From contig JAKSLM010000014.1 of assembly GCA_024401225.1 (NCBI GenBank), positions 1-57,360 of the forward strand: a stretch of DNA of 57,360 nt. The letters are read 5' to 3'. The notes beneath the pieces were generated by a model. The model saw only the letters and a list, made by a program, of their open reading frames with translations, searched no databases and was not told the origin of the DNA. Positions 7,357 through 17,897 of this stretch are shown here, one piece after another. Source of the DNA: Bacteroidaceae bacterium (lineage in GTDB: Bacteria > Bacteroidota > Bacteroidia > Bacteroidales > Bacteroidaceae). Numbering within the stretch: the first letter of the stretch is position 1; each line of letters opens with the position of its first letter. Both the position numbers and the translations under genes were made by a program.

Positions 7357-9308
7357 AAACATTTGAACAGCTTGGCGTTTCAGGAGAGATACTCCGCGCC
7401 ATAACAGAGATGGGCTACGAAAGCCCGATGCCAGTACAGGAAGAAGTGATTCCATACCTGCTTGGCAACAACAACGATGTGGTAGCCCTTGCGCAGACCG
7501 GTACAGGAAAGACCGCTGCCTACGGACTGCCAGTACTGCAGAAGATCGACACCTCACGCCTCGTACCTCAGGCAGTAGTCATAGCACCGACGCGTGAGCT
7601 TTGCCTTCAGATCACAGACGATCTCAAGGACTACTCAAAATACATCGACAATCTCCATGTGCTTGCCGTATATGGAGGTGCCAGCATCGAACCGCAGATC
7701 CGTGCCCTCAAGCGCGGCGTACAGGTCATCGTTGCCACACCGGGCCGACTCGTCGACCTTATGAATCGTGGAGTGGCAAAGCTCGACCAGGTAGAGAATG
7801 TGGTGCTCGATGAGGCCGACGAGATGCTCAACATGGGATTCTCCGAGAGCATCGACGACATCCTTGCCGGAGTGCCAAAGGACCGCAACACCCTCCTCTT
7901 CTCTGCCACCATGAGCAAGGAGATCGAACGCATCGCAAAGAACTACCTTACCGATGCCAAGGAGATCGTGGTCGGTTCGCGCAACGAAGGTGCTGAGCAC
8001 GTCAACCACATCTACTATCTCGTATCTGCTCGCGACAAGTACAATGCTCTCAAGCGAGTGGCCGACTACTATCCTGAGATCTATGCCATCATCTTCTGCC
8101 GCACCCGAATGGAGACTCAGGAGATAGCTGACAAGCTCATTCAGGATGGTTACAATGCAGAGTCGCTTCATGGCGAACTATCACAGGCACAGCGCGACCT
8201 CACAATGCAGCGTTTCCGCCTCCATCGCGTACAGCTTCTCGTAGCTACCGACGTCGCAGCACGTGGACTTGATGTTGACGAACTTACCCACGTCATCAAC
8301 TACGGACTCCCTGATGACATCGAGTCGTACACTCACCGTTCGGGACGTACAGGCCGTGCAGGCCGCAGCGGTACCAGCATCTCCATCATTCATGTCAAGG
8401 AGAAGAGCAAGGTGCGCGCCATCGAGAAGCAGATCCAGAAGAAGTTTGTGCCGGGCATCCTGCCTTCTGGTCAGGAAATATGTGCAAAGCAACTCTACAA
8501 GGTAATCGACGACATCGAGAAGGTCGAGGTCGATGAGGACGAGATTGCACCATTCCTTCCAGAAGTGTTCCGCAAGTTTGACACAATGGACAAGGAGGAC
8601 ATCATCAAGCGAATGGTATCGATGGAGTTCAACACCTTCCTTAATTATTATAAGAACGCGCCTGAGATCATCCAGCCATCGGAAAAGGGCGACCGCAAGG
8701 AGAAGGGCGATGCAGACAAGAAGACCTACAAGGACCGTAAGGGCGACCGTGGAACAGAACGCTCACGCAAGGCAGAGAAAGGCTACTCACGACTGTTCAT
8801 CAACCTCGGAAAGAAGGACAACATCAATCCTAAGGTGTTCATGGGATTCATCAACCGAGTGGCAGCAGGCAAGAAGATCGACCTCGGCCGCATAGACCTG
8901 CTCCAGAACTTCTCGTTCTTCGAGGTTCCACAGGATCAAGCACAGATGACTATCAGCGTGCTCAGCGGACAGGAGTTTGACGGACGTATCGTAAACGTAG
9001 AGTTGACCGACAACCGCCAGGAACGCGCAGACGAAGCAAACGGTGGCAACGGTTCACGCCGCCACGAAGATGAGCTACGAGCTCGTCGCGACAGGGAATC
9101 GCGCCGTGGAAAGCGTGGTGCCGAGCGCTTCGAATCCGTACGTTCACGCGCCAAGCAGCCTAAGAGCGGCAAGCCATCAAGAGAAGAACGCGGTTATACT
9201 GACAAGCGTGGGCCTAAGGGACCTGCCGAATGGGCAAAATACTTCGAAGGTCAGGTAGAGAACCAACCATTCTACGGTGAGTTCGCAAAGAAAAAGAAGA
9301 AGAAATAA
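7353..9308 (+). CDS. deaD: DEAD-box RNA helicase, DeaD/CsdA-like
   Basis: 651-aa ATP-dependent RNA helicase. Motifs in order: Q motif (FEQLGVSGEILRAI to PVQ, from residue 4), AQTGTGKT (motif I), PTRELCLQ, GG, TPGRL, DEAD, SAT, then the RecA2 motifs including ARGLD and HRSGRTGRAGRSG. A DbpA-type RNA-binding domain follows (YSRLFINLGKKDNINPK, about residues 475-550), then a basic tail ending in KKKKKK. It probably acts in ribosome assembly or cold-adapted RNA remodelling. The start must be the TTG at 7353 because no ATG precedes the Q motif; it forms TTGA with the stop of the kinase gene. Confidence 0.92.
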   Translation: MKTFEQLGVSGEILRAITEMGYESPMPVQEEVIPYLLGNNNDVVALAQTGTGKTAAYGLPVLQKIDTSRLVPQAVVIAPTRELCLQITDDLKDYSKYIDNLHVLAVYGGASIEPQIRALKRGVQVIVATPGRLVDLMNRGVAKLDQVENVVLDEADEMLNMGFSESIDDILAGVPKDRNTLLFSATMSKEIERIAKNYLTDAKEIVVGSRNEGAEHVNHIYYLVSARDKYNALKRVADYYPEIYAIIFCRTRMETQEIADKLIQDGYNAESLHGELSQAQRDLTMQRFRLHRVQLLVATDVAARGLDVDELTHVINYGLPDDIESYTHRSGRTGRAGRSGTSISIIHVKEKSKVRAIEKQIQKKFVPGILPSGQEICAKQLYKVIDDIEKVEVDEDEIAPFLPEVFRKFDTMDKEDIIKRMVSMEFNTFLNYYKNAPEIIQPSEKGDRKEKGDADKKTYKDRKGDRGTERSRKAEKGYSRLFINLGKKDNINPKVFMGFINRVAAGKKIDLGRIDLLQNFSFFEVPQDQAQMTISVLSGQEFDGRIVNVELTDNRQERADEANGGNGSRRHEDELRARRDRESRRGKRGAERFESVRSRAKQPKSGKPSREERGYTDKRGPKGPAEWAKYFEGQVENQPFYGEFAKKKKKK

Positions 9309-9330
9309 ATAAGTAAGTGTGCAGAATTAT
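9307..9330 (+). repeat. single end of the AAGTA(A/G)GTGTGCAGAATTAT repeat
   Basis: AAGTAAGTGTGCAGAATTAT just after the helicase stop matches the terminal sequence of the MITE-like element at 42103-42272 and a degenerate copy at 53493-53541. Only one end is seen here. Confidence 0.65.
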
Positions 9331-9334
9331 GTAA

Positions 9335-9375
9335 TAAAAAAGAAATGGCTCCATCGCGAGTCATTTCTTTTTTTC
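9335..9375. terminator. bidirectional terminator
   Basis: AAGAAATGGCT pairs with AGTCATTTCTT with one mismatch, flanked by A-tract upstream and T-tract downstream. It fits between the convergent helicase and YitT-type genes and can serve both strands. Confidence 0.75.
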
Positions 9376-9394
9376 AATTATCTCTCTTTTGCGT

Positions 9395-10633
9395 TTATTT
9401 CTTTTTCTTCTCGAGATATTCCATAAGCCCCTCCAACGTGTCGAAACGCTTGATGTCGAACTGAGGAGCGTAATAGTCATCCTCGATAAACACGGTCTTG
9501 CCATCATGACTGAAGTAGAAGGTATCAAAACCGAAGTGGCGCTTGACGTATGCACAGCGATCGCCTGCCTCCATCTCGAAGATGCCACTATAGAGTTCCT
9601 TGCTTGTGTCGCAACCTATCTGGTAAAGCGAACGGACATCGTACTTATCGCCCAACAACTTCTGCGCCTGCTCAATCTTTACGATATTGTTGGTAGCACA
9701 CACCAATGGACGCTTGCTCTTGAACTTACGCCTATCCGCCACTTTCATCTTGTCGAATCCCTCTCCCCACACACTATTAGCATCGCTCATGGACACGAAG
9801 CAGTAAGGGTCGATGTCCTTGATGAGGCGGAGCATGGCTGACTTTTCGCGATGGCGAACCACGCAAACTACTACTCGGCGGTCGGTATGGGTATACCATC
9901 CCTCACCATTGAGCACGGTGACTCCATGACCGTCCTTCACAAGATCGTCGGCTATAGCATCAGCATTGCGCGAGAAAATCATGAACTGAACCGACTGGTT
10001 GAGTCGACGCAGACTATAGTCGAGCGTCATCGAGGCAACGAAGAGGATCACGAATCCGTAGATCACACGTGCCCAGTCGTGGAAGATGAAGTAGCACGAA
10101 GAGATGATGATGACATCGCAAGCCATGATGACGGATCCGAGCGACATGTTCCTGTACTTATTTACAATGGCTGCAATGATATCCGTGCCACCTGTGGAAC
10201 CGTTGTTCTCAAAGCAGAAGGCAAGTCCCAATCCGCTACAGATAGAACCCAACACACTGGCCATAAAGAGCTCATCGCCTATGACACGAGGCAGCATCAT
10301 TGCACCCGGATTGGCAGGGTCGGGCGTCTCAAGCAGTCGCTGGAAGAGCCACATGGCAAACGACAGCATAGCGACTGCCCAGATGGTCTTCACGCAGAAA
10401 CGAAATCCAAGAATCTTGATAGCAAAGGCAAGCAGAAATACATTGATGGTCATGTAAGTGACCTGCACCTCAATACCAGTAGCATAGTATATGATGGCTC
10501 CGATACCTGCCACGCCACCCATGGTGAGGCCATAAGGAAGCATGAATACGGTGAAGCCGAGCGCATAAAGACATACGCCCACAAGAATGAGGGCGTAGTC
10601 TTTAATTTCATGTAATAAATGTGATTTGGTCAT
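9395..10633 (-). CDS. YitT-family membrane protein with fused HAM1/RdgB-like domain
   Basis: 412-aa protein in three parts. Residues 1-210 are a YitT (DUF161) membrane region with about five or six helices and the family motif STGGTDIIA (146-154). Residues 215-290 are a DUF2179-type cytosolic domain (VLNGEGWYTHTDRRVVVCVVR). Residues 308-382 align without gaps to the N-terminus of the RdgB encoded at 41499-42101 (about 26 identities in 69 positions by eye, including VCATNN, KYDVRSL, IGC and YVKRHFGFD). The RdgB catalytic DDSG is replaced by SHDG and the later SARY region is absent, so this domain is probably a non-catalytic sensor or scaffold. The gene follows leuS by 2 bases. The function of YitT proteins is unknown. 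Confidence 0.85.
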   Translation of the reverse strand: MTKSHLLHEIKDYALILVGVCLYALGFTVFMLPYGLTMGGVAGIGAIIYYATGIEVQVTYMTINVFLLAFAIKILGFRFCVKTIWAVAMLSFAMWLFQRLLETPDPANPGAMMLPRVIGDELFMASVLGSICSGLGLAFCFENNGSTGGTDIIAAIVNKYRNMSLGSVIMACDVIIISSCYFIFHDWARVIYGFVILFVASMTLDYSLRRLNQSVQFMIFSRNADAIADDLVKDGHGVTVLNGEGWYTHTDRRVVVCVVRHREKSAMLRLIKDIDPYCFVSMSDANSVWGEGFDKMKVADRRKFKSKRPLVCATNNIVKIEQAQKLLGDKYDVRSLYQIGCDTSKELYSGIFEMEAGDRCAYVKRHFGFDTFYFSHDGKTVFIEDDYYAPQFDIKRFDTLEGLMEYLEKKKK

Positions 10634-10635
10634 AT

Positions 10636-13494
10636 TTATTTCTTCAGAACGATATTGATCATCTTACCTGGCACTACGATAACCTTGTTGACCTGGAATC
10701 CTTCCATCCACTTTGCCGACTGCGGATCAGCAAGGGCAGCAGCCTCGGCAGCCTCCTTTGTGACATCAGCAGGGAACTCGAGTGGGAAGCGTGCCTTACC
10801 ATTGAAGGCAACCATCATCTTGACTGAATCCTCCTTGAGGTAATCATCGTTGAAGGCTGGCCATGGAGCATCGCATACGGTAGTATCGTGACCAAGCATC
10901 TCCCAGAGTTCCTCAGCGAGGTGAGGACAGAATGGAGCGATGAGAACCACGAGCGTCTCCTTGACTTCACGGCTTGTAGACTTGATCTTTGTGAGTTCGT
11001 TGAGGCAGATCATGAAGGCAGCGATACTTGTGTTGTAAGAGAACTGCTCAATATCGCCAGTCACCTTCTTGATGAGTGTATGGAGTGCTTTAAGCTCTTC
11101 CTTCGATGGAGCATCGGCTGTAGCAACGAGCTGATCGTCCTTACCGATGAAGAAGTTCCAGAACTTCTTGAGGAAGCGGTGGCAACCATCAATACCGTTT
11201 GTATCCCATGGCTTCGACTGCTCAACAGGACCAAGGAACATCTCGTAGAGACGGAGTGTATCAGCACCAAACTTCTCAACAATCATGTCTGGATTAACAA
11301 CGTTGAACATCGACTTCGACATCTTCTCAACAGCCCATCCACATACGTACTTGCCATCATCGTTGAGGATGAACTCGGCAGTTGCATATTCAGGACGCCA
11401 AGCCTTGAATGCTTCTACATCGAGGATATCGGCCGAAACGATGTTGACATCCACATGAATTGGAGTGACATCGTAGCCATCCTTCTTATCGAGCGAAACG
11501 AATGTGTTGGTATCCTTGATACGATATACGAAGTTGCTTCGTCCCTGAATCATACCCTGGTTGATGAGCTTCTGGAATGGTTCTTCCTTCACGCTAACGC
11601 CTAGGTCGAAGAGGAACTTGTTCCAGAATCGTGAGTAGATGAGGTGACCAGTAGCATGCTCCGAACCACCGACATAGAGGTCAACGTTCTGCCAGTACTG
11701 TGCAGCCTGCTCAGAGAGGAGTCCCTTGTCGTTGTGTGGATCCATGTAGCGGAGATAGTAGGCAGAAGAACCTGCGAAGCCTGGCATGGTGTAGAGTTCG
11801 ATTGGGAACACAGTCTCGTTGTCGATCTTTGTGTTCTCAACAATCTTCTTGTTTGCCTCATCCCACGCCCATACGGTAGCGTTGCCGAGTGGTGGTTCAC
11901 CAGTCTCAGTTGGGAGGAACTTATCGACCTGTGGGAGTTCGATAGGCAGACACTCCTCAGGAATCATGGTAGGTATACCTTTCTTATAATATACAGGGAA
12001 TGGCTCACCCCAATAGCGCTGGCGCGAGAAGATGGCATCACGCAGACGGTAGTTAACCTTCACACGTCCGAGATTGTGCTTCTTCACGAACTCCTTAGTT
12101 GCCTGGATGGCCTCCTTGATGGTCTTGCCGTTGAGGATGAGAGCCTCGCCATCATATTCCACAGCAGGATTGCCTTCGGCTGGCGAGTTGGTCACAATAC
12201 CTTCCTTTGCATCGTAGCTTTCCTCGCTAACGTCAGCACCCTCGATGAGAGGAACGATAGGGAGGTCGAAATGCTTAGCGAACGAGTAGTCGCGTGAGTC
12301 GTGGGCAGGAACCGCCATGATGGCACCAGTACCGTAGCCAGCAAGCACGTACTCTGCAATGTAGATAGGACACTTGTCGCCTGTGATTGGGTTGATACCG
12401 TAAGCACCGGAGAACACACCTGTCACGGTGTGATCAATCATACGCTCACGCTCTGTGCGTCCCTTTACATATTTAATATATTCATCGACTGCAGCACGCT
12501 GGTCAGGAGTAGTCACCATGTCCACGAGCTCGCTCTCAGGAGCAAGAACGAAGAATGTGACACCGAACATTGTATCGGCACGAGTAGTGAAGATAGTGAA
12601 GTCAACATCGCTGTCAGCTACCTTGATCTCGATCTCTGTACCCTCAGAACGACCAATCCAGTTCTTCTGAGTCTCCTTGATGGAATCGGACCATTCGATT
12701 GTCTCAAGACCATCGAGAAGGCGCTGTGCATAAGCGCTGACACGAAGACACCACTGGCGCATCTTCTTCTGCTCAACAGGGAAACCTCCACGCACGCTGA
12801 CACCATCGACTACCTCATCGTTGGCAAGCACGGTACCAAGACCTGCACACCAGTTGACCATAGTCTCGCCCATGAAGGCAATACGATAGTTCATCAGCAC
12901 ATCGCTCTTCTTCTTGTCGTCCCATGAGTTCCACTCATCGGCTGTGAACGACATGGTCTCGGTGCATGCCAGGTTGGTCCAGTCGCCTGTACCTTCCTTC
13001 TCGAAGTGTTCGATGAGCTTCTCAATAGGCATAGCCTTCTGATGCTTGTAGCAGAAGAACGAATTGAACATCTTCTGGAATGCCCACTGAGTCCAGTGGT
13101 AATAGCCAGGAGCACATGTGCGTACCTCGCGGTCCCAGTCGAAGCAGAATCCGATCTTGTCGAGCTGCTCGCGGTAGCGGTTGATGTTGGCAAATGTAGT
13201 CACCTCAGGATGCTGACCAGTCTGGATAGCATACTGCTCTGCTGGCAATCCGTAGGCATCATAACCCATTGGATTGAGCACGTTGTAGCCCTGAAGGCGC
13301 TTTGCACGTGCATAGATGTCGGATGCAATGTATCCGAGTGGGTGGCCTACATGAAGTCCCGCACCTGATGGGTAAGGGAACATATTGAGGACATAAAACT
13401 TCTTCTTGTTCTCATCTTCGGCAACCTTGTAGGTCTTGTTCTCGACCCAACGAGCCTGCCACTTCTTTTCTATCTGTTGAAAATTATATTCCAT
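10636..13494 (-). CDS. leuS: leucyl-tRNA synthetase
   Basis: 952-aa class I aminoacyl-tRNA synthetase that charges tRNA-Leu. The HIGH-type motif is HVGH within [16 protein letters not shown] (residues about 42-57) and KMSKS is present near 710, with an inserted editing domain between them and an anticodon-binding domain after. The length is somewhat over that of E. coli LeuS (about 860), as is common in Bacteroidota. It overlaps the end of ybeY by 11 bases and is followed by the YitT-type gene after 2 bases; the whole block from purL appears to be one transcript. Confidence 0.97.
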   Translation of the reverse strand: MEYNFQQIEKKWQARWVENKTYKVAEDENKKKFYVLNMFPYPSGAGLHVGHPLGYIASDIYARAKRLQGYNVLNPMGYDAYGLPAEQYAIQTGQHPEVTTFANINRYREQLDKIGFCFDWDREVRTCAPGYYHWTQWAFQKMFNSFFCYKHQKAMPIEKLIEHFEKEGTGDWTNLACTETMSFTADEWNSWDDKKKSDVLMNYRIAFMGETMVNWCAGLGTVLANDEVVDGVSVRGGFPVEQKKMRQWCLRVSAYAQRLLDGLETIEWSDSIKETQKNWIGRSEGTEIEIKVADSDVDFTIFTTRADTMFGVTFFVLAPESELVDMVTTPDQRAAVDEYIKYVKGRTERERMIDHTVTGVFSGAYGINPITGDKCPIYIAEYVLAGYGTGAIMAVPAHDSRDYSFAKHFDLPIVPLIEGADVSEESYDAKEGIVTNSPAEGNPAVEYDGEALILNGKTIKEAIQATKEFVKKHNLGRVKVNYRLRDAIFSRQRYWGEPFPVYYKKGIPTMIPEECLPIELPQVDKFLPTETGEPPLGNATVWAWDEANKKIVENTKIDNETVFPIELYTMPGFAGSSAYYLRYMDPHNDKGLLSEQAAQYWQNVDLYVGGSEHATGHLIYSRFWNKFLFDLGVSVKEEPFQKLINQGMIQGRSNFVYRIKDTNTFVSLDKKDGYDVTPIHVDVNIVSADILDVEAFKAWRPEYATAEFILNDDGKYVCGWAVEKMSKSMFNVVNPDMIVEKFGADTLRLYEMFLGPVEQSKPWDTNGIDGCHRFLKKFWNFFIGKDDQLVATADAPSKEELKALHTLIKKVTGDIEQFSYNTSIAAFMICLNELTKIKSTSREVKETLVVLIAPFCPHLAEELWEMLGHDTTVCDAPWPAFNDDYLKEDSVKMMVAFNGKARFPLEFPADVTKEAAEAAALADPQSAKWMEGFQVNKVIVVPGKMINIVLKK

Positions 13495-13921
13495 ATATTT
13501 TTAATGCTTTGTTTTCTTCGGCTTCCATAATCTCGCGTTCGCCCGGTCCCTTATCGTTGATGCCACAGAGATGGAGCACACCGTGTATGATGACACGATG
13601 CAGCTCCTCTTCGTATGTTGTGCCTTGCTGTTCGGAGTTGGACTTTACGGTATCGAGACTGATATAAATGTCGCCAGCTATGCAGTCGGGCTTGCCCATC
13701 ATGGCAAAGTCCTCGCAATAGTCGAAGGTGATGATGTCGGTATAGTAATCGTGCTGCAGGAACTGGCGATTGACCTCAAGGATCTTCTCGTCGTCGCAGA
13801 ACACGTAGCCAATCTCGCCCACCTTCTTGCCATAAGAGGCAGCAACAGCCTTGATCCAGGCACTGATATCACGCCTCCTGATCTTTGGCATCCTAACGCC
13901 ATCGACATTGTACGATATCAT
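13484..13921 (-). CDS. ybeY: rRNA maturation endoribonuclease YbeY
   Basis: 145-aa UPF0054 protein, a zinc-dependent RNase acting in 16S rRNA 3'-end maturation and ribosome quality control. The metal site is [13 protein letters not shown] (residues about 110-122). The usual third His of HxxxHxxxxxH is replaced by the NDK form; from memory this is the usual Bacteroidota variant, so it is not a loss specific to this strain. It sits 5 bases after purL and overlaps leuS by 11 bases. Confidence 0.9.
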   Translation of the reverse strand: MISYNVDGVRMPKIRRRDISAWIKAVAASYGKKVGEIGYVFCDDEKILEVNRQFLQHDYYTDIITFDYCEDFAMMGKPDCIAGDIYISLDTVKSNSEQQGTTYEEELHRVIIHGVLHLCGINDKGPGEREIMEAEENKALKIYGI

Positions 13922-13926
13922 AGTGC

Positions 13927-16900
13927 TTACTTCTTGTTTGCTTCAACCCACTTGCGAGCATTGACGAATGCCTCAATCCAAGGTGTAACCTCCTCCATAC
14001 GGCGATCGGCAGGATAGTTGGCCTGCTGCCATGGGAAGATGGCACGTTCGAGGTGTGGCATCATGGCGAGGTGGCGACCATCAGCTGAACAGAGACCTGC
14101 CACATCGTATGTAGAACCGTTAGGGTTGGCTGGATAACCAGAATAGTTGTACTTAGCTACTACGTTGTACTCACTCTCAGCCTTTGGCAAGCGGAAGTTG
14201 CCTTCACCGTGAGCTACCCAGATACCGAGCTTATTGCCTGAGAGCGACTTGAACATCACGCTCTCGTTCTGAGGAATCTGGAGAGTGACGAACTCTGACT
14301 CAAACTTATGGCTGACGTTGTGGAGCATCTGAGCGTAGTCCTTAGCGTCGGTTACGGCGTGGTCATTGTTGAGCAGACCGAGCTCTACCATGAGCTGACA
14401 TCCGTTGCAGATACCGAGCGAGAGTGTGTCCTTACGTGCATAGAAGGCATCGAGTGCTGCCTTTGCCTTAGGGTTGAAGAGGAATGCACCTGCCCATCCC
14501 TTTGCCGAACCGAGTACGTCGGAGTTAGAGAATCCACCACAGAATACGATCATGTTGATGTCCTCGAGTGTCTCACGTCCGCTTACGAGGTCAGTCATCA
14601 TGACATCCTTCACATCGAAGCCTGCAAGATAGAGTGAGTAAGCCATTTCGCGCTCACCGTTAGTACCCTTCTCACGGATGATGGCTGCCTTGATGCCTGT
14701 GCTCTCACGACGATCGGCTGAGATGCCGTACTGAGCGAGCATACCTGTGAAGTCTGCGTTGAACTTATGCTCGATAGGCTGGTTCTTATAGTTCTGGTAG
14801 CGCTCCTTTGCCATGCCGTTGAACGACTGCTTAGTGTCGAGACGGTACGAAGCAGAGTACCAAACATCACGAAGAGCGTCGATGTCGAATGTGCGTGTAC
14901 GGCCATCCTTCTTTACTATAATGTTGCGCTCTGCGATTGGCTTACCGATCTCAATAGCACCGATACCGGCACCTTCGAGCATCTTGAGCACATCTGCCTT
15001 GTCAGAGTTCTTTACCTGAACCACTACACCTGGGTTCTCAGCGAAGAGAACCTTTACGATGTCGCTTTCAGCAATGCCCTTGAGGTTAGCCTCAATACCG
15101 CCCTTTTGGTTAGCAAAGGTCATTTCGAGGAGCGTAGTGATAAGACCGCCGGCAGAAATGTCGTGACCAGCGAGAAGGAGACCTTCCTTAACGAGGTCGT
15201 TGACTGCAAGGAATGCATCGCGGAAGTATTCTGCGTTCTGAACTGTAGGTACGTCGCTGCCTACCTTGCCGAGGCTCTGAGCAAATGCCGAACCACCAAG
15301 CTTGAGAGTGTCGAACGAGAAGTCGATGTGGAGAAGCGTAGTATCAGGATCGTTTACGATGACTGGGCTTACCACCTTCTTTACATCGCTTACCTCACCG
15401 CCAGACGATACGATAACCGTACCTGGGCTGACAATCTTGCTGCCATCAGGATACTTCTGAGTCATCGAGAGCGAGTCCTTACCAGTTGGCACGTTGATCT
15501 GAAGTTCGCAGCAGAAGTCTGAAAGTGCCTTTACACCTGCGTAGAGACGTGCATCCTCACCCTTCTGTGAACGGCAAGGCCACATCCAGTTAGCAGAAAG
15601 GCTTACAGAGTCGAGTCCCTCAGCCATTGGAGCCCACACGAGGTTGGTGAGCGACTCAGCAACAGCGAGAACCGAACCTGCTGCAGGATCAGCAAGACCT
15701 GCCTGAGGTGCATGACCGATGGCTGTAGCGATACCCTTTGTGCCACGATAGTCGAGAGCTACACAACCACAGTCGGAGAGTGGGAGCTGAATCTCACCCT
15801 GACACTGCTGGCGAGCAATCTTACCTGTCACGGAGCGGTCCACCTTGTTGGTCAACCAGTCCTTACAAGCCACAGCCTCAAGCTGGAGCACATTCTGGAG
15901 GTAAGTATCTATGTCGTTGTATGAATATGTTGCATCTTCGTACTTGCGAACCACAGTCTCGTCGCGCATGTAAGTCTTTGGAGAGTGACCGAACATCTGT
16001 GCCACGTCGAGGTCGAATGGACGAACACCGTCGCCCTGCTCGAATGCAAAGTGAGCATCGCCTGTACATTCACCGACTACGTACAGCGGAGCACGTTCAC
16101 GCTCTGCAATCTGGCGTACATGGTCGATGTGCTTCTCGTCGATGAGGAGTCCCATACGCTCCTGCGATTCGTTTGCAATGATCTCCTTCGATGAGAGTGT
16201 CTGGTCGCCGATAGGAAGCTTGGTCATGTCGATTACACCACCACACTCCTCTACGAGCTCTGACAAACAGTTCACATGACCAGCCGAACCGTGGTCGTGG
16301 ATAGAAACCACTGGGTTGACATCCTCTTCGCAGAGTGCACGAACGAGGTTGTTGGCACGCTTCTGCATCTCTGGGTTGGCACGCTGTACGGCGTTGAGCT
16401 CGATACCTGATGAATAACGGCCAGTATCAACCGACGATACCGAACCACCACCAAGACCGATGCGGTAGTTATCACCACCCACTACGACAACCTTGTTGCC
16501 CTTCTGAGGCTCGCCCTTGAGGCAGTCGCGCTTTGTGCCGTAGCCTACACCACCAGCAAGCATGATCACCTTGTCGTAACCGTACTGCTCGGTTGTGTCG
16601 CCCTGCTGCTCTGCATGCTCGAATGTGAGCACCGAACCGCAGATGAGTGGCTGGCCGAACTTATTACCGAAGTCGCTGGCACCATTCGATGCCTTGATGA
16701 GTATCTGCTCTGGAGTCTGATAGAGCCACTTGCGGATTGGGAGGATCTGTTCCCACGAACGGATGTCACCGTCCTTATCCGACTTTGTCCACTTTGGATA
16801 GCTGTGAGGCTGAGTAGGAGCCACACCATTGCGTGGATATGAAGTCATGTAGACTGCAGTACCTGCGATAGGCCATGAACCAACACCACCACCCATACGG

Positions 16901-17712
16901 TCGCGGATCTCACCTCCGGTACCTGTCGAAGCACCGTTGAATGGTTCGACTGTGGTTGGGAAGTTGTGAGTCTCTGCCTTGAGCGAGATCACCGACTCGA
17001 TGTCCTTCACCACGAAGTAGTCAGAAGTAGAGTGGTCCTTAGGTGCGAACTGCTCTACGATAGGACCCTGGCTGAATGCCACATTGTCCTTGTATGCTGA
17101 GAGGATCTTGTTAGGATTCTCCTGAGTAGTCTTCTTGATCATCTGGAAGAGCGACGATTCCTTCTCCTCTCCATCGATGATGAATGTACCGCCGAAGATC
17201 TTGTGGCGGCAATGCTCAGAGTTGATCTGTGCGAAACCGAATACCTCCGAGTCAGTAAGCTTGCGTCCGAGCTGACCTTCTACCTTGTGAAGGTACTCGA
17301 TCTCCTCTGGCGAGAGAGCCAGACCTTCCTTTTCGTTGTATTCCTCAAGGTTCTCGATCGAGATGATTGGTGCAGGCTCGATATTTACAGTAAAGATTCC
17401 CTGGTCGAGTCCGTTGTACATACGCTGGAGCATTGGGTCATGCTCAGCATCTTCCGATTCTACTGGGAAATATTCCTCTATGCGCTGCACGCCCTTGATT
17501 GCCATGTTCTGAGTAATCTCAACAGCGTTGGTCGACCATGGAGTGATCATCTCACGGCGTGGTCCTACAAAATACCCCTTTAGGGCTTGTTCATTGAGTA
17601 GTGTAGCTTCGCCATACAGCCAGCAAAGCTCCTGTGTCTCGTCTGCGTTGAGCTGATGGTCTACGCTGGTAGCCACGATGCTCTTGGCAGGAGTCTGAAA
17701 GAAATAAATCAT
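13927..17712 (-). CDS. purL: phosphoribosylformylglycinamidine synthase
   Basis: 1261-aa large-type FGAM synthase, step four of de novo purine synthesis (FGAR plus glutamine and ATP to FGAM). The N-terminal PurS-like and linker regions precede two AIRS-like halves, including the conserved EQINSEHCRH-like segment (GFAQINSEHCRHKIFGG), KAETHNFPTTVEPFNGASTGTGGEIRD and a second ATP site. The C-terminal glutaminase has its nucleophile in GICNGCQLM and a His/Glu pair toward the end. It is the first gene of the purL-ybeY-leuS-YitT unit; a -7 box lies about 44 bases upstream. Confidence 0.96.
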   Translation of the reverse strand: MIYFFQTPAKSIVATSVDHQLNADETQELCWLYGEATLLNEQALKGYFVGPRREMITPWSTNAVEITQNMAIKGVQRIEEYFPVESEDAEHDPMLQRMYNGLDQGIFTVNIEPAPIISIENLEEYNEKEGLALSPEEIEYLHKVEGQLGRKLTDSEVFGFAQINSEHCRHKIFGGTFIIDGEEKESSLFQMIKKTTQENPNKILSAYKDNVAFSQGPIVEQFAPKDHSTSDYFVVKDIESVISLKAETHNFPTTVEPFNGASTGTGGEIRDRMGGGVGSWPIAGTAVYMTSYPRNGVAPTQPHSYPKWTKSDKDGDIRSWEQILPIRKWLYQTPEQILIKASNGASDFGNKFGQPLICGSVLTFEHAEQQGDTTEQYGYDKVIMLAGGVGYGTKRDCLKGEPQKGNKVVVVGGDNYRIGLGGGSVSSVDTGRYSSGIELNAVQRANPEMQKRANNLVRALCEEDVNPVVSIHDHGSAGHVNCLSELVEECGGVIDMTKLPIGDQTLSSKEIIANESQERMGLLIDEKHIDHVRQIAERERAPLYVVGECTGDAHFAFEQGDGVRPFDLDVAQMFGHSPKTYMRDETVVRKYEDATYSYNDIDTYLQNVLQLEAVACKDWLTNKVDRSVTGKIARQQCQGEIQLPLSDCGCVALDYRGTKGIATAIGHAPQAGLADPAAGSVLAVAESLTNLVWAPMAEGLDSVSLSANWMWPCRSQKGEDARLYAGVKALSDFCCELQINVPTGKDSLSMTQKYPDGSKIVSPGTVIVSSGGEVSDVKKVVSPVIVNDPDTTLLHIDFSFDTLKLGGSAFAQSLGKVGSDVPTVQNAEYFRDAFLAVNDLVKEGLLLAGHDISAGGLITTLLEMTFANQKGGIEANLKGIAESDIVKVLFAENPGVVVQVKNSDKADVLKMLEGAGIGAIEIGKPIAERNIIVKKDGRTRTFDIDALRDVWYSASYRLDTKQSFNGMAKERYQNYKNQPIEHKFNADFTGMLAQYGISADRRESTGIKAAIIREKGTNGEREMAYSLYLAGFDVKDVMMTDLVSGRETLEDINMIVFCGGFSNSDVLGSAKGWAGAFLFNPKAKAALDAFYARKDTLSLGICNGCQLMVELGLLNNDHAVTDAKDYAQMLHNVSHKFESEFVTLQIPQNESVMFKSLSGNKLGIWVAHGEGNFRLPKAESEYNVVAKYNYSGYPANPNGSTYDVAGLCSADGRHLAMMPHLERAIFPWQQANYPADRRMEEVTPWIEAFVNARKWVEANKK

Positions 17713-17755
17713 AACTTGTGTGGTATGACAATTTAATAAATTACGTAATTTTGCG

Positions 17756-17763
17756 CAAAGGTA
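17756..17763 (-). promoter_or_regulatory. -7 box for purL unit
   Basis: CAAAGGTA, i.e. TACCTTTG on the minus strand, about 44 bases before the purL start. No purine riboswitch-like fold is evident in the short leader. Confidence 0.65.
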
Positions 17764-17803
17764 GTAATTATTTCGCTAATAAGCAGAAAAAAGCACAAAA
17801 ACT

Positions 17804-17833
17804 TTTGAGTTATGAAAATAATAAGTACCTTTG
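17804..17833 (+). promoter_or_regulatory. promoter of the 1082-aa secreted protein
   Basis: TTTG (17804-17807) and TACCTTTG (17826-17833) are spaced by 18 bases, a good Bacteroidota -33/-7 pair. The leader to the start codon is about 60 bases. Confidence 0.7.
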
Positions 17834-17897
17834 CACGCGAGATTTCAAATAATAATTCTATTATCCAAACCAAACTTATCAAACTAATCTTTATTTT

